Source: an uncultured Lachnospiraceae bacterium (GTDB taxonomy: Bacteria; Bacillota; Clostridia; Lachnospirales; Lachnospiraceae). From it: a stretch of 32,255 nucleotides of DNA. Of this stretch, positions 7,576 through 15,511 are shown piece by piece; positions within the stretch are counted from its first letter, which is position 1, and each line of letters opens with the position of its first letter. The stretch spans positions 1 to 32,255 of the forward strand of contig CAJUSS010000023.1 of the NCBI GenBank assembly GCA_910588895.1. Reading direction: 5' to 3'. The notes under the pieces are model-generated. The model was not told the origin of the DNA, did no database searches, and was given only the letters and a program-made list of their open reading frames with translations. Both the position numbers and the translations under genes were made by a program.

Positions 7576-8430
7576 ATGGATACGATCGTTATACTTGGCG
7601 CCGGCCAGTCCGGCCGGGCTGCCAGCCGTTTATTAAACTATGACCACCTGCGTCTCCTGGCCTTTGGCGACAACGCCGAAAGGCTTTGGGGGACCCGGAT
7701 GAACGGGACCGTCGTCTGTTCCGTAGAGGATGCCATAAAGTTGGAGCCAGACCTGATCTTGATCGGCGTCACCGACCAAGACAGGACCGGCCAGCTAAAG
7801 CGCCAAGCCATCCAGGCCGGCTTTGACAAAGTCTTTCTCTTCCTGCGCGATCTCTACCGCTATCTTGATATCCGCAGCGCCACTCTTTTTTATATGGCAG
7901 ACCGTCTGCTAAAGAGGAAGGTCCCTGGCGATCTGGCGGAGCTGGGCGTTTATAAAGGCGATACGGCCTGGAAGCTGAACCTGCTCTTTCCGGACCGGAC
8001 GCTCTACCTGTTCGATACCTTCGCAGGTTTTGACCCCCGGGATATCGCCGAAGAGGAACGGTCCGGCTATTCCAGGGCGCAGACCGGAGATTTTGCGGAC
8101 ACCAGCCTAGAGGCGGTCCTGGCCCGTCTGCCCTACCCAAAGCAGGCACGCGTCCGAAAAGGCTTTTTCCCAGAGACCGCCAAGGGTCTGGAGACGGCCC
8201 GATTCTGCCTGGTCAGCCTGGACGCGGACCTCTACGCCCCTCTCCTTGCCGGACTGGAGTACTTTTATCCCAGGCTGAGCCCGGGCGGCATGATCTGCCT
8301 CCACGACTACGGCAATCCCCGTTTCAGCGGGGCAAGACAGGCCGTGGAGGATTATGAAGCCCTCCACGGGCCGCTCTGCCTGGTCCCTCTGTGCGATCTT
8401 CACGGGAGCGCGGTGATCACAGCGCCTTAA
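7576..8430 (+). CDS. TylF/MycF-type O-methyltransferase with an N-terminal Rossmann-like domain
   Basis: Probable SAM-dependent methyltransferase acting on a sugar or a small metabolite. Seen: residues 1-100 look like a nucleotide-binding fold (IVILGAGQSGRAASRLL, later LEPDLILIGVTD). Residues 105-284 match the TylF/MycF family: DLAELGVYKGDTAW (SAM loop), LYLFDTFAGFDPRD, VRKGFFPET, SLDADLYAP and ICLHDYG, the last two containing the acidic metal-binding positions (D216, D218 and D244). Start: ATG 7576, which has AAAGGA eight bases upstream; an ATG at 7513 has no such site. The same two-domain layout is seen in surface-glycan loci, but no glycan genes adjoin it here. It converges with dctM across 14 bp with no clear terminator. 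Confidence 0.75.
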   Translation: MDTIVILGAGQSGRAASRLLNYDHLRLLAFGDNAERLWGTRMNGTVVCSVEDAIKLEPDLILIGVTDQDRTGQLKRQAIQAGFDKVFLFLRDLYRYLDIRSATLFYMADRLLKRKVPGDLAELGVYKGDTAWKLNLLFPDRTLYLFDTFAGFDPRDIAEEERSGYSRAQTGDFADTSLEAVLARLPYPKQARVRKGFFPETAKGLETARFCLVSLDADLYAPLLAGLEYFYPRLSPGGMICLHDYGNPRFSGARQAVEDYEALHGPLCLVPLCDLHGSAVITAP

Positions 8431-8444
8431 CCCCACACAAAGGA

Positions 8445-9743
8445 TCATACAAACTTCGGACAGATCAGCCGCGGGAGCCACAGGACCAGATCCGGCAGAA
8501 GCAGGACGATGACCAGGGTCACCATGACCGCGCCCAGCATGACCCCGATCGACTTAAATGTCTTCTGCGGCTCTATCCCGGAGATCTGGCAGCCGATCAG
8601 GAGGCACAGGCCGTAGGGCGGTGTCACCATCCCAATGGCGAGCACTAAACAGATGACGATCCCCAGATGGGTGGGGTCCAGTCCCAGCGCGATCCCGGCC
8701 GGCACCACGATCGGCACAAAGATGCTGATCGCCGGCGTTGCGTCCATAAAGCATCCCAAGAAGAAGAACAGCAGGATGCAGAACAGGATATATTGCCACT
8801 GTGTCATATCCATCCCCAAGATCATCTGCTGGACCAGGGCGCTCACCTTAAAATAGGCCATCAGGTATCCGAAAGCGCCCGCTCCCGCGATGCAGAACAG
8901 ACTGGTGGCGCTCCCCTTTGCCGTCTGTATGAAGATCGGCCCCAGATCGGAGAACTCCAGAGTCTTATCCACAAACAGCGTGATGATCAGGCTATAGACT
9001 ACGGCCACCACCGCGCTCTCCGTTGCCGTACATACCCCTGACAGGACGCCTCCGATGATGATGAGGGGCATAAAGAGCACCAGCGCCGACTCTTTTAACG
9101 CGGCAAAAAAATCCTTAAAGGTCTTCTTCTCTTCACGTGGGTAGTCATACCGCACCGCGTGATAGTAGGAGACGGCCATCATCGTCAGAGCCAGCAGGAT
9201 ACCCGGCAGGATACCAGCGATGAACAACGCCTGTACGCTGGCGCCGCTGGTGGAGGCATAGATGATCATGATCAGGCTGGGCGGGATGATCTGCCCCAGT
9301 ACAGAGGAGGTGGAGGTAACGGCTACGGTAAAAGCCTTTGGATAGCCCTTATCCTGCATCGCCGGTATCAGGATCGCGCCCACACCGGATGTGTCTGCCA
9401 CAGCCGAACCGGAGACCCCGCCGAACAGCAGGCTGACCAGCACATTGATATGGGCCAGCCCTCCCCGCATATGCCCCACTACCGTGGAAGCCAGGTTGAT
9501 GAGCTTATCGGTGATCTTCCCGGAATTCATGAGATTTCCCGCCAGCATAAAAAACGGGATCGCCGTCAGGACAAAGCTGTCCACCCCTGCGAACATCTTT
9601 TGGATCAGCTGGAGAAAGGGCAGGTCCGTGCAGGCGGTCACCACCACTACCGATGAAAAGAACAGTGAAAAGGCAAGCGGGAGCCCTAACAGCATGAGCA
9701 CGAGCATGAGCACGAACAAAAGGAGCACCGGTATCACGTTCAT
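8445..9743 (-). CDS. dctM: TRAP transporter large permease subunit (DctM family)
   Basis: Twelve-helix membrane subunit of a tripartite ATP-independent periplasmic (TRAP) transporter, which carries Na+-coupled organic acid uptake. The length of 432 is normal. Seen: repeated hydrophobic segments and family motifs FFMLAGNLMNSG, the GGVSGSAVADTSGVGAILIPAM stretch, GQIIPPSLIMIIYA and the C-terminal GMVTPPYGLCLLIG. ATG 9743 has AGGAGG nine bases upstream and overlaps the dctQ stop by 4 bp. It is the last gene of the dctPQM set. Confidence 0.95.
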   Translation of the reverse strand: MNVIPVLLLFVLMLVLMLLGLPLAFSLFFSSVVVVTACTDLPFLQLIQKMFAGVDSFVLTAIPFFMLAGNLMNSGKITDKLINLASTVVGHMRGGLAHINVLVSLLFGGVSGSAVADTSGVGAILIPAMQDKGYPKAFTVAVTSTSSVLGQIIPPSLIMIIYASTSGASVQALFIAGILPGILLALTMMAVSYYHAVRYDYPREEKKTFKDFFAALKESALVLFMPLIIIGGVLSGVCTATESAVVAVVYSLIITLFVDKTLEFSDLGPIFIQTAKGSATSLFCIAGAGAFGYLMAYFKVSALVQQMILGMDMTQWQYILFCILLFFFLGCFMDATPAISIFVPIVVPAGIALGLDPTHLGIVICLVLAIGMVTPPYGLCLLIGCQISGIEPQKTFKSIGVMLGAVMVTLVIVLLLPDLVLWLPRLICPKFV

Positions 9744-10222
9744 CTTTCTCTTCCCTCCTTTTTCTCTGCTCCTTCCTGAACGATACGCTGGAGCAGGAAC
9801 CCGATCATCAGGAACGCGGAGACGGGCATCGCGATATACTGCACATTAGCGGGCAGGGGCATGGTCACCATCGTTTTCGATGCACTGCTGATGCAATAGC
9901 GTCCGCCGCCATAGAACAGGATACCGGCACAGGATAGCATCAGCAGCAGGACCCCCTTCCTGACCGCCCCCTGCAGCTTTTTTGGCAGATGGGCGGAAAG
10001 CATATCCAGGGTAAGATGGGTCCTCTCCTTCACGGCGATCGCCGCTCCCATAAAGATGATCCACACAAAGCATGTCTTCACCATCTCCTGGCTCCAGCTG
10101 ATCGGGATCTTGAACACAAATCTTGCCAGGACCTGCAGAAAGGTCACGGCCACCAAAAGGACCATCAACAGGAGCATGACCTTCTCGATCATGTTCCCGA
10201 TAAAACGAGATATCTTATCCAA
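9740..10222 (-). CDS. dctQ: TRAP transporter small permease subunit (DctQ family)
   Basis: Four-helix small membrane subunit of the TRAP transporter. The 160 residues show the family's helix pattern and the conserved stretch FKIPISWSQEMVKTCFVWIIFMGAA around residues 38-62. It starts at TTG 10222 (MDKISRFIGNM), just after AAGGAGG, with no better ATG nearby. Its stop overlaps the dctM start by 4 bp and it begins 12 bp after dctP. Confidence 0.92.
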   Translation of the reverse strand: MDKISRFIGNMIEKVMLLLMVLLVAVTFLQVLARFVFKIPISWSQEMVKTCFVWIIFMGAAIAVKERTHLTLDMLSAHLPKKLQGAVRKGVLLLMLSCAGILFYGGGRYCISSASKTMVTMPLPANVQYIAMPVSAFLMIGFLLQRIVQEGAEKKEGRER

Positions 10223-10234
10223 ACCACCGCCTCC

Positions 10235-11266
10235 TTACGTTCCCTGGATCGCTCCTATGATCTCTGTAAGCCCTGTATCCTCTCCAAATGCCTCGAACAC
10301 CGGCGTGACCGCCTCGATGATCGGTCCCTTATCGATCTCGGTCTCTTTTAGGCCAAGCTCGTTCACCATACTCTCCTCGGCCTCTTTTCCGTACTCCTCC
10401 TCCAGCTGACGGGCAAGGATCGTGGTCTCCTCCAACGCCTTCATAAAGGCTTCCTGGAGCTCTGGTCCCAGGCTGTTGAACGCATCTGCGTTCATGAACA
10501 CCGGACGGACCGTGATCTCATGCTCTGTTTTCGTAAGATATGGTGCCACCTCGTAAAACTTTGCGGACAGGATCGAGGGCATCTCGTTTTCCATGCCGTC
10601 ACACAGACCGCTGGAAAGTGCGGAATAGGTCTCGCCGAACGCCACCTCCACCGGAAGACAGCCAACAGCCTCCCACACCTTAAATTTCAGCTCAGACGCT
10701 GCCAGACGCAGCTTAAAGCCTTTCAGCCGGGCGATATCGGTCACCGGCTCCTTTACGCTGAGCACATTTCTCGTCGAGCCTCCCCAATAGGCCACCATTT
10801 TGATCCCCGTCTCCTCTTCGATGATATCCGCGTACCTCTTGCCCGCCTCTCCGTCCAATGCTGCCGCCCAATGCGCCTTGTCTCTGAACAAGAACGGCAG
10901 TGCGAACAGCTGGAGCTTTTTGCTGTAGGTCGTTCCCACGCTGGGATCGACGATGCACAGATCGAGAGTCCCTGTCTTGACCTGCTCTAAAAGCTCTGCC
11001 TCTGCTCCCAGGGTCGCGTCCGGATAGTTTTCAATGAGCAGACGCCCATCCGAATATCCCTTTACCTTCTCGGCCAGCTGCTCCGTGGCGACGTTCCAGG
11101 GATGTTCGGCAGCCATGGCATTTCCGATTTTAAGGGTCACGGTCTCTCCCTGCGTCTGTGCCGTCTCCGGTGTGCCTCCATCTGCTGCTGCACCCGACGG
11201 GCTCCCACATGCGGTCAGGCTGACTGCCATGATCGCCGACATGATGATCGCGATACTCTTCTTCAT
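10235..11266 (-). CDS. dctP: TRAP transporter substrate-binding lipoprotein (DctP family)
   Basis: Extracellular solute-binding component, anchored as a lipoprotein. Seen: signal peptide MKKSIAIIMSAIMAVSLTAC with the lipobox LTAC (C20), then the DctP fold with KIGNAMAAEHPWNVATEQLAEKV at the start of the mature protein, LRLAASELKFKVWEAVGCLPV mid-protein (the family's substrate-contacting Arg region) and FGETYSALSSGLCDGMENE. 343 residues is typical. ATG 11266 follows TAGGAGGAAAG. It is encoded 11 bp after the enolase-superfamily gene, so the ligand is probably that enzyme's substrate or product, an organic or sugar acid. Confidence 0.93.
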   Translation of the reverse strand: MKKSIAIIMSAIMAVSLTACGSPSGAAADGGTPETAQTQGETVTLKIGNAMAAEHPWNVATEQLAEKVKGYSDGRLLIENYPDATLGAEAELLEQVKTGTLDLCIVDPSVGTTYSKKLQLFALPFLFRDKAHWAAALDGEAGKRYADIIEEETGIKMVAYWGGSTRNVLSVKEPVTDIARLKGFKLRLAASELKFKVWEAVGCLPVEVAFGETYSALSSGLCDGMENEMPSILSAKFYEVAPYLTKTEHEITVRPVFMNADAFNSLGPELQEAFMKALEETTILARQLEEEYGKEAEESMVNELGLKETEIDKGPIIEAVTPVFEAFGEDTGLTEIIGAIQGT

Positions 11267-11277
11267 GTTCTTTCCTC

Positions 11278-12426
11278 CTAGTCGTTCATACGATACTGGT
11301 TTAATATGTCTCTATCTACTTCAACGCCGATGCCTGGCGCGTCAGGCACCTGAACGTATCCATCTCTGAACACGATCTTGTCGCGGATCAGATCCAAACG
11401 GAAGGGATGGCTGGACTGATCGTATTCCAGCAGCATCTCCTGGGGGGCGCTCCGCAAGGGGGTGGCCGGGAGGGTCGCGATAAACTGCAGCGATGCCGCA
11501 AGTCCGATCCCGGAGCCCCACACATGAGGGATCAGCATGGTATTGTAGGCCTGACAGAGGGCCGCGATCTTTTTGCACTCTGTAAAGCCGCCGCTGCTGC
11601 ACAGATCCGGCTGATAGATATCCAGCGCTCCCTTTGCAAGCCACTCTTTAAACGCTATCTTCCCGAAGATCTCTTCTCCTGCCGCTATATAGGATGGGGT
11701 AAGATCCCGGATCGATACATAGCCGGCTATATCTTCCGGCGCGAGGAGCTCCTCATAAAATTCCAGCTTTTCCGGCTCCAGCGAGAGCAGCAGCCGTCTT
11801 GCCTCCGCCTGGCTGTAAGCGCTGTTAAAATCTGCCATGAGCATGACCTCATATCCCACGGCTTTCCGCACCGCCCGGATATACGCGATATCTGCGTCAA
11901 CGCCAAAGCCTGTTTTCAGCTTCATACCCCGAAACCCTTTTTTCATGTAGCCTAAAGCCTCTTCGATCGCATCCTCCGGATACCTTCTCCCCTTTTTCCG
12001 GTAGAAGCCTGTAGCATACGCCTTTACCGAATCCCGGAAATTGCCGCCCAGGAGCTTGCTTATGGGTTTTCCCAGATGCTTTCCGATCGCGTCCCAGAGC
12101 GCGATATCCACACCGCTCAGCGCGTTCACTGCCGCCCCCTGCTGACCAAAAGGCCTTGAGAGATTATAGAGCTCCTCCCACAAAACCTCCGCATCAAAGA
12201 TATCTCTGCCGATCATATGCGGCGCAAAGCAATGGGTGATAAACGCGGCGGCGATCTGCGGCGGCTGCATGCCATGGCACAGACACTCGCCAAAACCGCT
12301 TTCTCCGTCCCTGCAGACCACCTCCACGATGACCGAACAGCGATCGTACACCCAGCCCTGGGAAAAAGAAAAGGGCTCCTCCAGCGGCGCTTTGACGATA
12401 TGTGTCTTTACCTCTTTGATCTTCAT
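11278..12426 (-). CDS. Mandelate racemase/muconate lactonizing enzyme family protein (enolase superfamily)
   Basis: The enolase superfamily abstracts a proton alpha to a carboxylate, giving racemisation, epimerisation or sugar-acid dehydration. The 382-residue protein carries the full mandelate-racemase-subgroup residue set: K169-x-K171, Mg ligands D199, E225 and E251, and the D274/H301 dyad (YQPDLCSSGG and IPHVWGSG), each 4-5 positions beyond the numbering in P. putida mandelate racemase. The KxK motif and His/Asp dyad together allow racemases or acid-sugar dehydratases; the sequence alone does not choose. ATG 12426 has AAGGAGGTC upstream. It is first in the operon with dctPQM and has an operator-like palindrome 33 bp upstream of its start. 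Confidence 0.88.
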   Translation of the reverse strand: MKIKEVKTHIVKAPLEEPFSFSQGWVYDRCSVIVEVVCRDGESGFGECLCHGMQPPQIAAAFITHCFAPHMIGRDIFDAEVLWEELYNLSRPFGQQGAAVNALSGVDIALWDAIGKHLGKPISKLLGGNFRDSVKAYATGFYRKKGRRYPEDAIEEALGYMKKGFRGMKLKTGFGVDADIAYIRAVRKAVGYEVMLMADFNSAYSQAEARRLLLSLEPEKLEFYEELLAPEDIAGYVSIRDLTPSYIAAGEEIFGKIAFKEWLAKGALDIYQPDLCSSGGFTECKKIAALCQAYNTMLIPHVWGSGIGLAASLQFIATLPATPLRSAPQEMLLEYDQSSHPFRLDLIRDKIVFRDGYVQVPDAPGIGVEVDRDILNQYRMND

Positions 12427-12458
12427 AAGTGACCTCCTTGTGCTGCATGATGTGTGAT

Positions 12459-12479
12459 ATAAGATATATGATATGTTAT
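12459..12479. promoter_or_regulatory. Operator-like palindrome before the enolase/TRAP operon
   Basis: A 21-bp dyad with half-sites ATAAnATAT and ATATnTTAT separated by 3 bp. The same sequence, read on the other strand, recurs at 13251-13271 ahead of the GntR gene with 19 of 21 positions identical. It is a strong candidate binding site for the GntR protein encoded between the two copies. Confidence 0.7.
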
Positions 12480-12524
12480 AAGTTGAAAGAAAGGTCGAGA
12501 GCGCGAACGCTCCGTCACCATTTG

Positions 12525-13235
12525 CTATTTTTCACCTCCATGTTTCATTTCCATAGAGTGATATGTATTCTGATTGTCCTCTGTGGCAGTCAGATGGACG
12601 CGCATCCGTATCACGGCCTGCTCCGGATCCTTCTCACAGATGCTCTCATAGATCTTGCGGTGGTAATGAAATTTCTGCTCGATGCAGTAGTCCTTCTGGG
12701 AAGCTATGATGATGCTCTTTTTCAGCATGGGGGTGTAGGAGGTCACGATCGCGGTCAGCAGTTTATTTTTCGTGGCCCTTGCAAGCTGGAGATGAAAATT
12801 TAGATCGCTGGTATAATAACCCTCGTCCATCTCCTCTGCGCCCTCCATCCCCCGGAGGCAGGCCTCCAGCGCCCTCAGATCCTCCTCGTCTGCTCGCAGC
12901 GTAGCCAGTCTGGCACAGGATTCCTCCACGATCTGGCGCACCTCCAGGATATCTCCTGTGGTACAATCTCTTTGCGTGATCATATCGGAAATGGATCTTG
13001 CCGTCGCATTGACACTGTCGTCCAGGACACAGATCCCTTTTCCATGGATCCTCCTCAAAAAACCGCGTATCTCCAGGGAACGCACCGCCTCCCGGATCGT
13101 TACCCTGCTGACCCCAAAACGCTTCGCAAGGTCTCCCTCACTGGGCAGATAGTTGTTTTCATCGTATTCCTTTTTTTGGATCATATCCACGATCTGCTGC
13201 TGTGTTGTCTCCACTAGATTCATATGCTTTCTCAT
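12525..13235 (-). CDS. GntR-family transcriptional regulator (FadR subfamily, FCD domain)
   Basis: Ligand-responsive DNA-binding regulator. Seen: an N-terminal winged helix with LPSEGDLAKRFGVSRVTIREAVRSLEIRGFL, the GntR signature, then an all-helical FCD effector domain (EVRQIVEESCARLA, FHLQLARATKNKLL, HYHRKIYESICEKDPEQAVIRMRVHL) with metal-binding-type D/H positions such as DLNFH and HRKIY. It is about 236 residues from ATG 13235 (MRKHMNLVETT). AAAGGAG stands only 2 bp before that ATG, so the in-frame ATG at 13223 is also possible. The upstream frame to 13262 has no ribosome binding site and overlaps the operator. It is probably autoregulated and controls the enolase/TRAP operon. Confidence 0.9.
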   Translation of the reverse strand: MRKHMNLVETTQQQIVDMIQKKEYDENNYLPSEGDLAKRFGVSRVTIREAVRSLEIRGFLRRIHGKGICVLDDSVNATARSISDMITQRDCTTGDILEVRQIVEESCARLATLRADEEDLRALEACLRGMEGAEEMDEGYYTSDLNFHLQLARATKNKLLTAIVTSYTPMLKKSIIIASQKDYCIEQKFHYHRKIYESICEKDPEQAVIRMRVHLTATEDNQNTYHSMEMKHGGEK

Positions 13236-13250
13236 TTCTCCTTTATAGTG

Positions 13251-13271
13251 ATAAGATATCATATAACTTAT
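13251..13271. promoter_or_regulatory. Operator-like palindrome before the GntR gene
   Basis: Copy 2 of the 21-bp dyad (see 12459-12479): ATAAGATAT on one side and ATAACTTAT on the other. It lies 16 bp upstream of the GntR start and overlaps the AT-rich region where the promoter should be (a minus-strand TTGAAC with TATCTT 17 bp downstream), as expected for autorepression. Confidence 0.65.
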
Positions 13272-13334
13272 CTGTGTTCAATAGATAACATCCACGATCC
13301 TTTGTCCATTTTATTATGCATTTATCACAAAACC

Positions 13335-13384
13335 CCCACGAACAGAGCATCCACCGCATCAGGCCAGATGCTCTTTATCGTGGG
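13335..13384 (-). terminator. Probable terminator of the ABC-F gene
   Basis: CCCACGA (13335-13341) pairs with TCGTGGG (13378-13384), and inside it GAGCATC (13345-13351) pairs with GATGCTC (13367-13373). On the minus strand the stem is followed by GG and TTTTG. It lies about 55 bp past the stop of the ABC-F gene. The U-run is short, so its efficiency is uncertain. Confidence 0.5.
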
Positions 13385-13439
13385 ATCTCTGGGCCTCCGG
13401 TCTCTTAAACGACCGCTTTTCTACACTTTGACCGTGCCT

Positions 13440-14987
13440 TTACGGAGCTTTATCATCCCCGATCTCCACCACCCGGGTGGCGATCTTTTTTTGGAACCGG
13501 GCGTCATGCTCCACTAAGAGCATGGTGGGCTTGTAGGTCATCAAAAGCTCCTCGATCTGCATCCGGGAGAACACATCGATATAATTTAAAGGCTCATCCC
13601 AGATATAAAGGTGTGCCGGTGTCATCAGGCTCGCCGCCAGTAGGACTTTTTTCTTCTGTCCCTCGGAAAACCGGGCCATATCCTTTCCAAACTGGACCCG
13701 TTCCATATCCATCTGGCGGAGCAGAGCGCAGAAAAGACTCTCCTTAAGCCCTCTCTCCCGACAGAAGTCCTGGAGCTTCCCCTTTAGGAAGCTGGTATCC
13801 TGGCTCACATAGGAGACCACAAGCCCTGCGCCCACCTGCATCTCGCCGGACAGGACCTGCGGGGCAGCTTTCGGCTGACCGCCGGCCGCCAGGATCGCCT
13901 TGATCAGGGTCGATTTCCCGCATCCGTTTTTCCCATGGAGGAGCACACGCTCCCCCTGTTTTATCTCAAAAGACAGATCCTCCAGCACCGCTCTCCCAGC
14001 AGCTTTGGCCCCATAGCCCAGCGCCAGCTCCCTGCAGCTGAGCAGCCGTTCCTTCCGATAGGACAGGGGCGCCAGCTTTAAGGACACCGGCTCCTCGATA
14101 TCCTGCAAAAGCCCTTCTTTGGCGCCGATCTCACGCTCCATCCGCTTTTTATACTGCCCTACACGGCGCTCCATCTTTTTAGTCTTCGCGCCGATATAGG
14201 CTCTGGCGGAGCTCGACCGGTCGTGCTCCTTTATAGGATCGTATCCGATCTTGCTGTCCTCATTTTTCTGCGCCCATCGTCCGCTCTGATCCACCGCCCG
14301 TTTTAAAAACGCGATCTCCCTTAAATGCTTTTCATTCTCCGCCCGGGCAAAATGGTCCCGGCGGCTCTTATCCTCCCACCAGGAGGAAAAGTTCCCCCTC
14401 TGCACCTCTATAGTCTTCCGGTTCAACACCAGCACATGGTCGATACAGGCATCCAAAAGCTCCCGGTCATGGGAGACTAAGAGAAAGCTCTTCTTCCCCT
14501 TAAGATACCGTTTCACACTCTCCCTGGCCTCCTGATCCAGGTGATCTGTGGGCTCGTCGATCAGCAAAAAGTCGTTCTCTTTGGAGAACAATACCGCTAA
14601 GAGCACCTTGGTCCTCTCCCCATGGCTCAAGGTCCGAAAAGGGCGGTACAAAAGCTCCGCCGAGGCCTCTAAGCCTCCCAGCTCGCAGATGACGCGCCAC
14701 TCCTCGCAGCCCGGCTTTAAGGTATCCAAGAACACCGCAGCGCACTGATCCAGCCCGCCTTCTGGCAGCCGGTAAGGAAAATAGTCAAAAAAGAGAGGAG
14801 CGTCGATCCTCCCCGCATAGGGGAGCTCTCCCAGCAAAAGCTTTAAAAAGGTGGTCTTTCCTTTCCCATTCCTGCCGATAAAACCCAGCTTCCAGTCTGT
14901 ATCGATGGAAAAAGAAACGTTCTCAAAAATGTCGTCAAAGCTTCCCTCATAACAAAAAGTGAGGTCTGTCACTTTGATCTGTGCCAT
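13440..14987 (-). CDS. ABC-F ATPase, Lsa/Vga-like ribosomal protection protein
   Basis: Soluble twin-ATPase without membrane domains; Lsa/Vga-type relatives displace lincosamides, streptogramins A and pleuromutilins from the ribosome. Seen (515 residues): NBD1 with GRNGKGKT (38-45), LSHGE (120-124) and FLLIDEP (140-146); the helical linker about 200-300 including RWAQKNEDSK and YIGAKTKKMERRVGQ; NBD2 with GKNGCGKST (352-360), FSEGQ (440-444) and LYIWDEPLNYIDVFSRMQIE. Both catalytic glutamates (145 and 465) are intact. The linker and second Walker B segment resemble Lsa-group proteins more than housekeeping EttA/Uup. ATG 14987 follows GGAGG by 8 bp; an upstream ATG at 15020 lacks this. A long attenuator-like leader precedes it. 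Resistance activity is inferred. Confidence 0.88.
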   Translation of the reverse strand: MAQIKVTDLTFCYEGSFDDIFENVSFSIDTDWKLGFIGRNGKGKTTFLKLLLGELPYAGRIDAPLFFDYFPYRLPEGGLDQCAAVFLDTLKPGCEEWRVICELGGLEASAELLYRPFRTLSHGERTKVLLAVLFSKENDFLLIDEPTDHLDQEARESVKRYLKGKKSFLLVSHDRELLDACIDHVLVLNRKTIEVQRGNFSSWWEDKSRRDHFARAENEKHLREIAFLKRAVDQSGRWAQKNEDSKIGYDPIKEHDRSSSARAYIGAKTKKMERRVGQYKKRMEREIGAKEGLLQDIEEPVSLKLAPLSYRKERLLSCRELALGYGAKAAGRAVLEDLSFEIKQGERVLLHGKNGCGKSTLIKAILAAGGQPKAAPQVLSGEMQVGAGLVVSYVSQDTSFLKGKLQDFCRERGLKESLFCALLRQMDMERVQFGKDMARFSEGQKKKVLLAASLMTPAHLYIWDEPLNYIDVFSRMQIEELLMTYKPTMLLVEHDARFQKKIATRVVEIGDDKAP

Positions 14988-15042
14988 CACACATCCCTCC
15001 AGTCCATTTCCTGCTGCCAAAAAGGACCGGCCGCCACATCCC

Positions 15043-15294
15043 TCACTGTCTTACGCTCTCTATCTCTTTCTTCTCTGCTCCTGGATCGCCTTGCAGAAAA
15101 CCGGCTTGCCAGGGCCTGGTACCCTGATGTACAGGATCCGGTCCAGCTCCTTTTGCCATGACATCATCTGTCCAGAGCCGCCTTTTTAGGGCACAAAAAG
15201 AGAGGGGGATGAGGACTGGCCTGCTTTTGGCAACATGAACAACCGTATCGCACAAACGATACCGCGATCGATATATGTTCCTCAAGCAGGTCAT
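15043..15294 (-). CDS. Possible leader peptide reading frame of the ABC-F mRNA
   Basis: The frame opens inside the leader hairpin: a GAGGAG Shine-Dalgarno sequence at 15295-15300 is followed directly by ATG (15294) and, nine bases after it, by an in-frame TTG (15285) at better spacing. The first residues would be MTCLRNIYRSRYRLCDTVV from the ATG. It reads through the apical hairpin, the descending stem and the U-run for up to 83 codons. It is offered as a regulatory upstream ORF whose translation would disrupt the terminator stem, not as a functional protein. Confidence 0.3.
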   Translation of the reverse strand: MTCLRNIYRSRYRLCDTVVHVAKSRPVLIPLSFCALKRRLWTDDVMAKGAGPDPVHQGTRPWQAGFLQGDPGAEKKEIESVRQ

Positions 15295-15317
15295 CTCCTC
15301 ATCTTTCCACCCCTCTC
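15195..15317 (-). promoter_or_regulatory. Terminator-type attenuator in the ABC-F leader
   Basis: On the minus-strand transcript three paired blocks lie in register. The CCCCTCTC/GAGAGGGG pair is at 15310-15317 with 15200-15207, and the TCCTCATC/GATGAGGA pair at 15296-15303 with 15208-15215. The AAGCAGG/CCTGCTT pair is at 15284-15290 with 15220-15226. An apical 6-bp hairpin sits at 15245-15262. The descending stem ends directly in a run of five U (15199 to 15195), the hallmark of intrinsic termination. The only clear promoter is 17 bp further upstream, and the ABC-F start is about 210 nt downstream. ABC-F genes of this type are known to be controlled by ribosome-mediated attenuation in other Firmicutes. 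Confidence 0.75.
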
Positions 15318-15333
15318 ATCCTTTTTGTCTAAC

Positions 15334-15362
15334 AGTATACCACAGATATGGCGGATATGCAA
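15334..15362 (-). promoter_or_regulatory. Sigma-70 promoter of the ABC-F gene
   Basis: On the minus strand, -35 TTGCAT (15357-15362), a 17-bp spacer and -10 TATACT (15334-15339). Transcription would start near 15327, just before the attenuator stem, giving a leader of about 340 nt. The rest of the 14988-15511 gap holds no other gene that I can support. Confidence 0.75.
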
Positions 15363-15511
15363 CTACCTGACCGCGATCTTTTCTCGACCATCCGCAGAGG
15401 AGGTCACTATCTTTAGTCGGCTTGCCTTTTGATCTGCCACACGCCAGCTGCCCAGCAACCGAAGGGAGGAGCCCCTCAGCAAACCTGTAAAAAATGGCCA
15501 GCAAAGACTTT

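Noticed and set aside
12492..12516. Small hairpin after the GntR gene as a terminator
   Set aside because: GAGCG/CGCTC with a 4-nt loop is only 5 bp plus a G-T pair and is followed by CTCGACC rather than a U-run. Read-through into the enolase gene is likely, or that gene uses its own promoter.
15400..15500. Possible terminator or second leader between merR and the ABC-F promoter
   Set aside because: Only short imperfect complementarity (around GGGAGG/CCCCTC) is seen, without a proper U-run.
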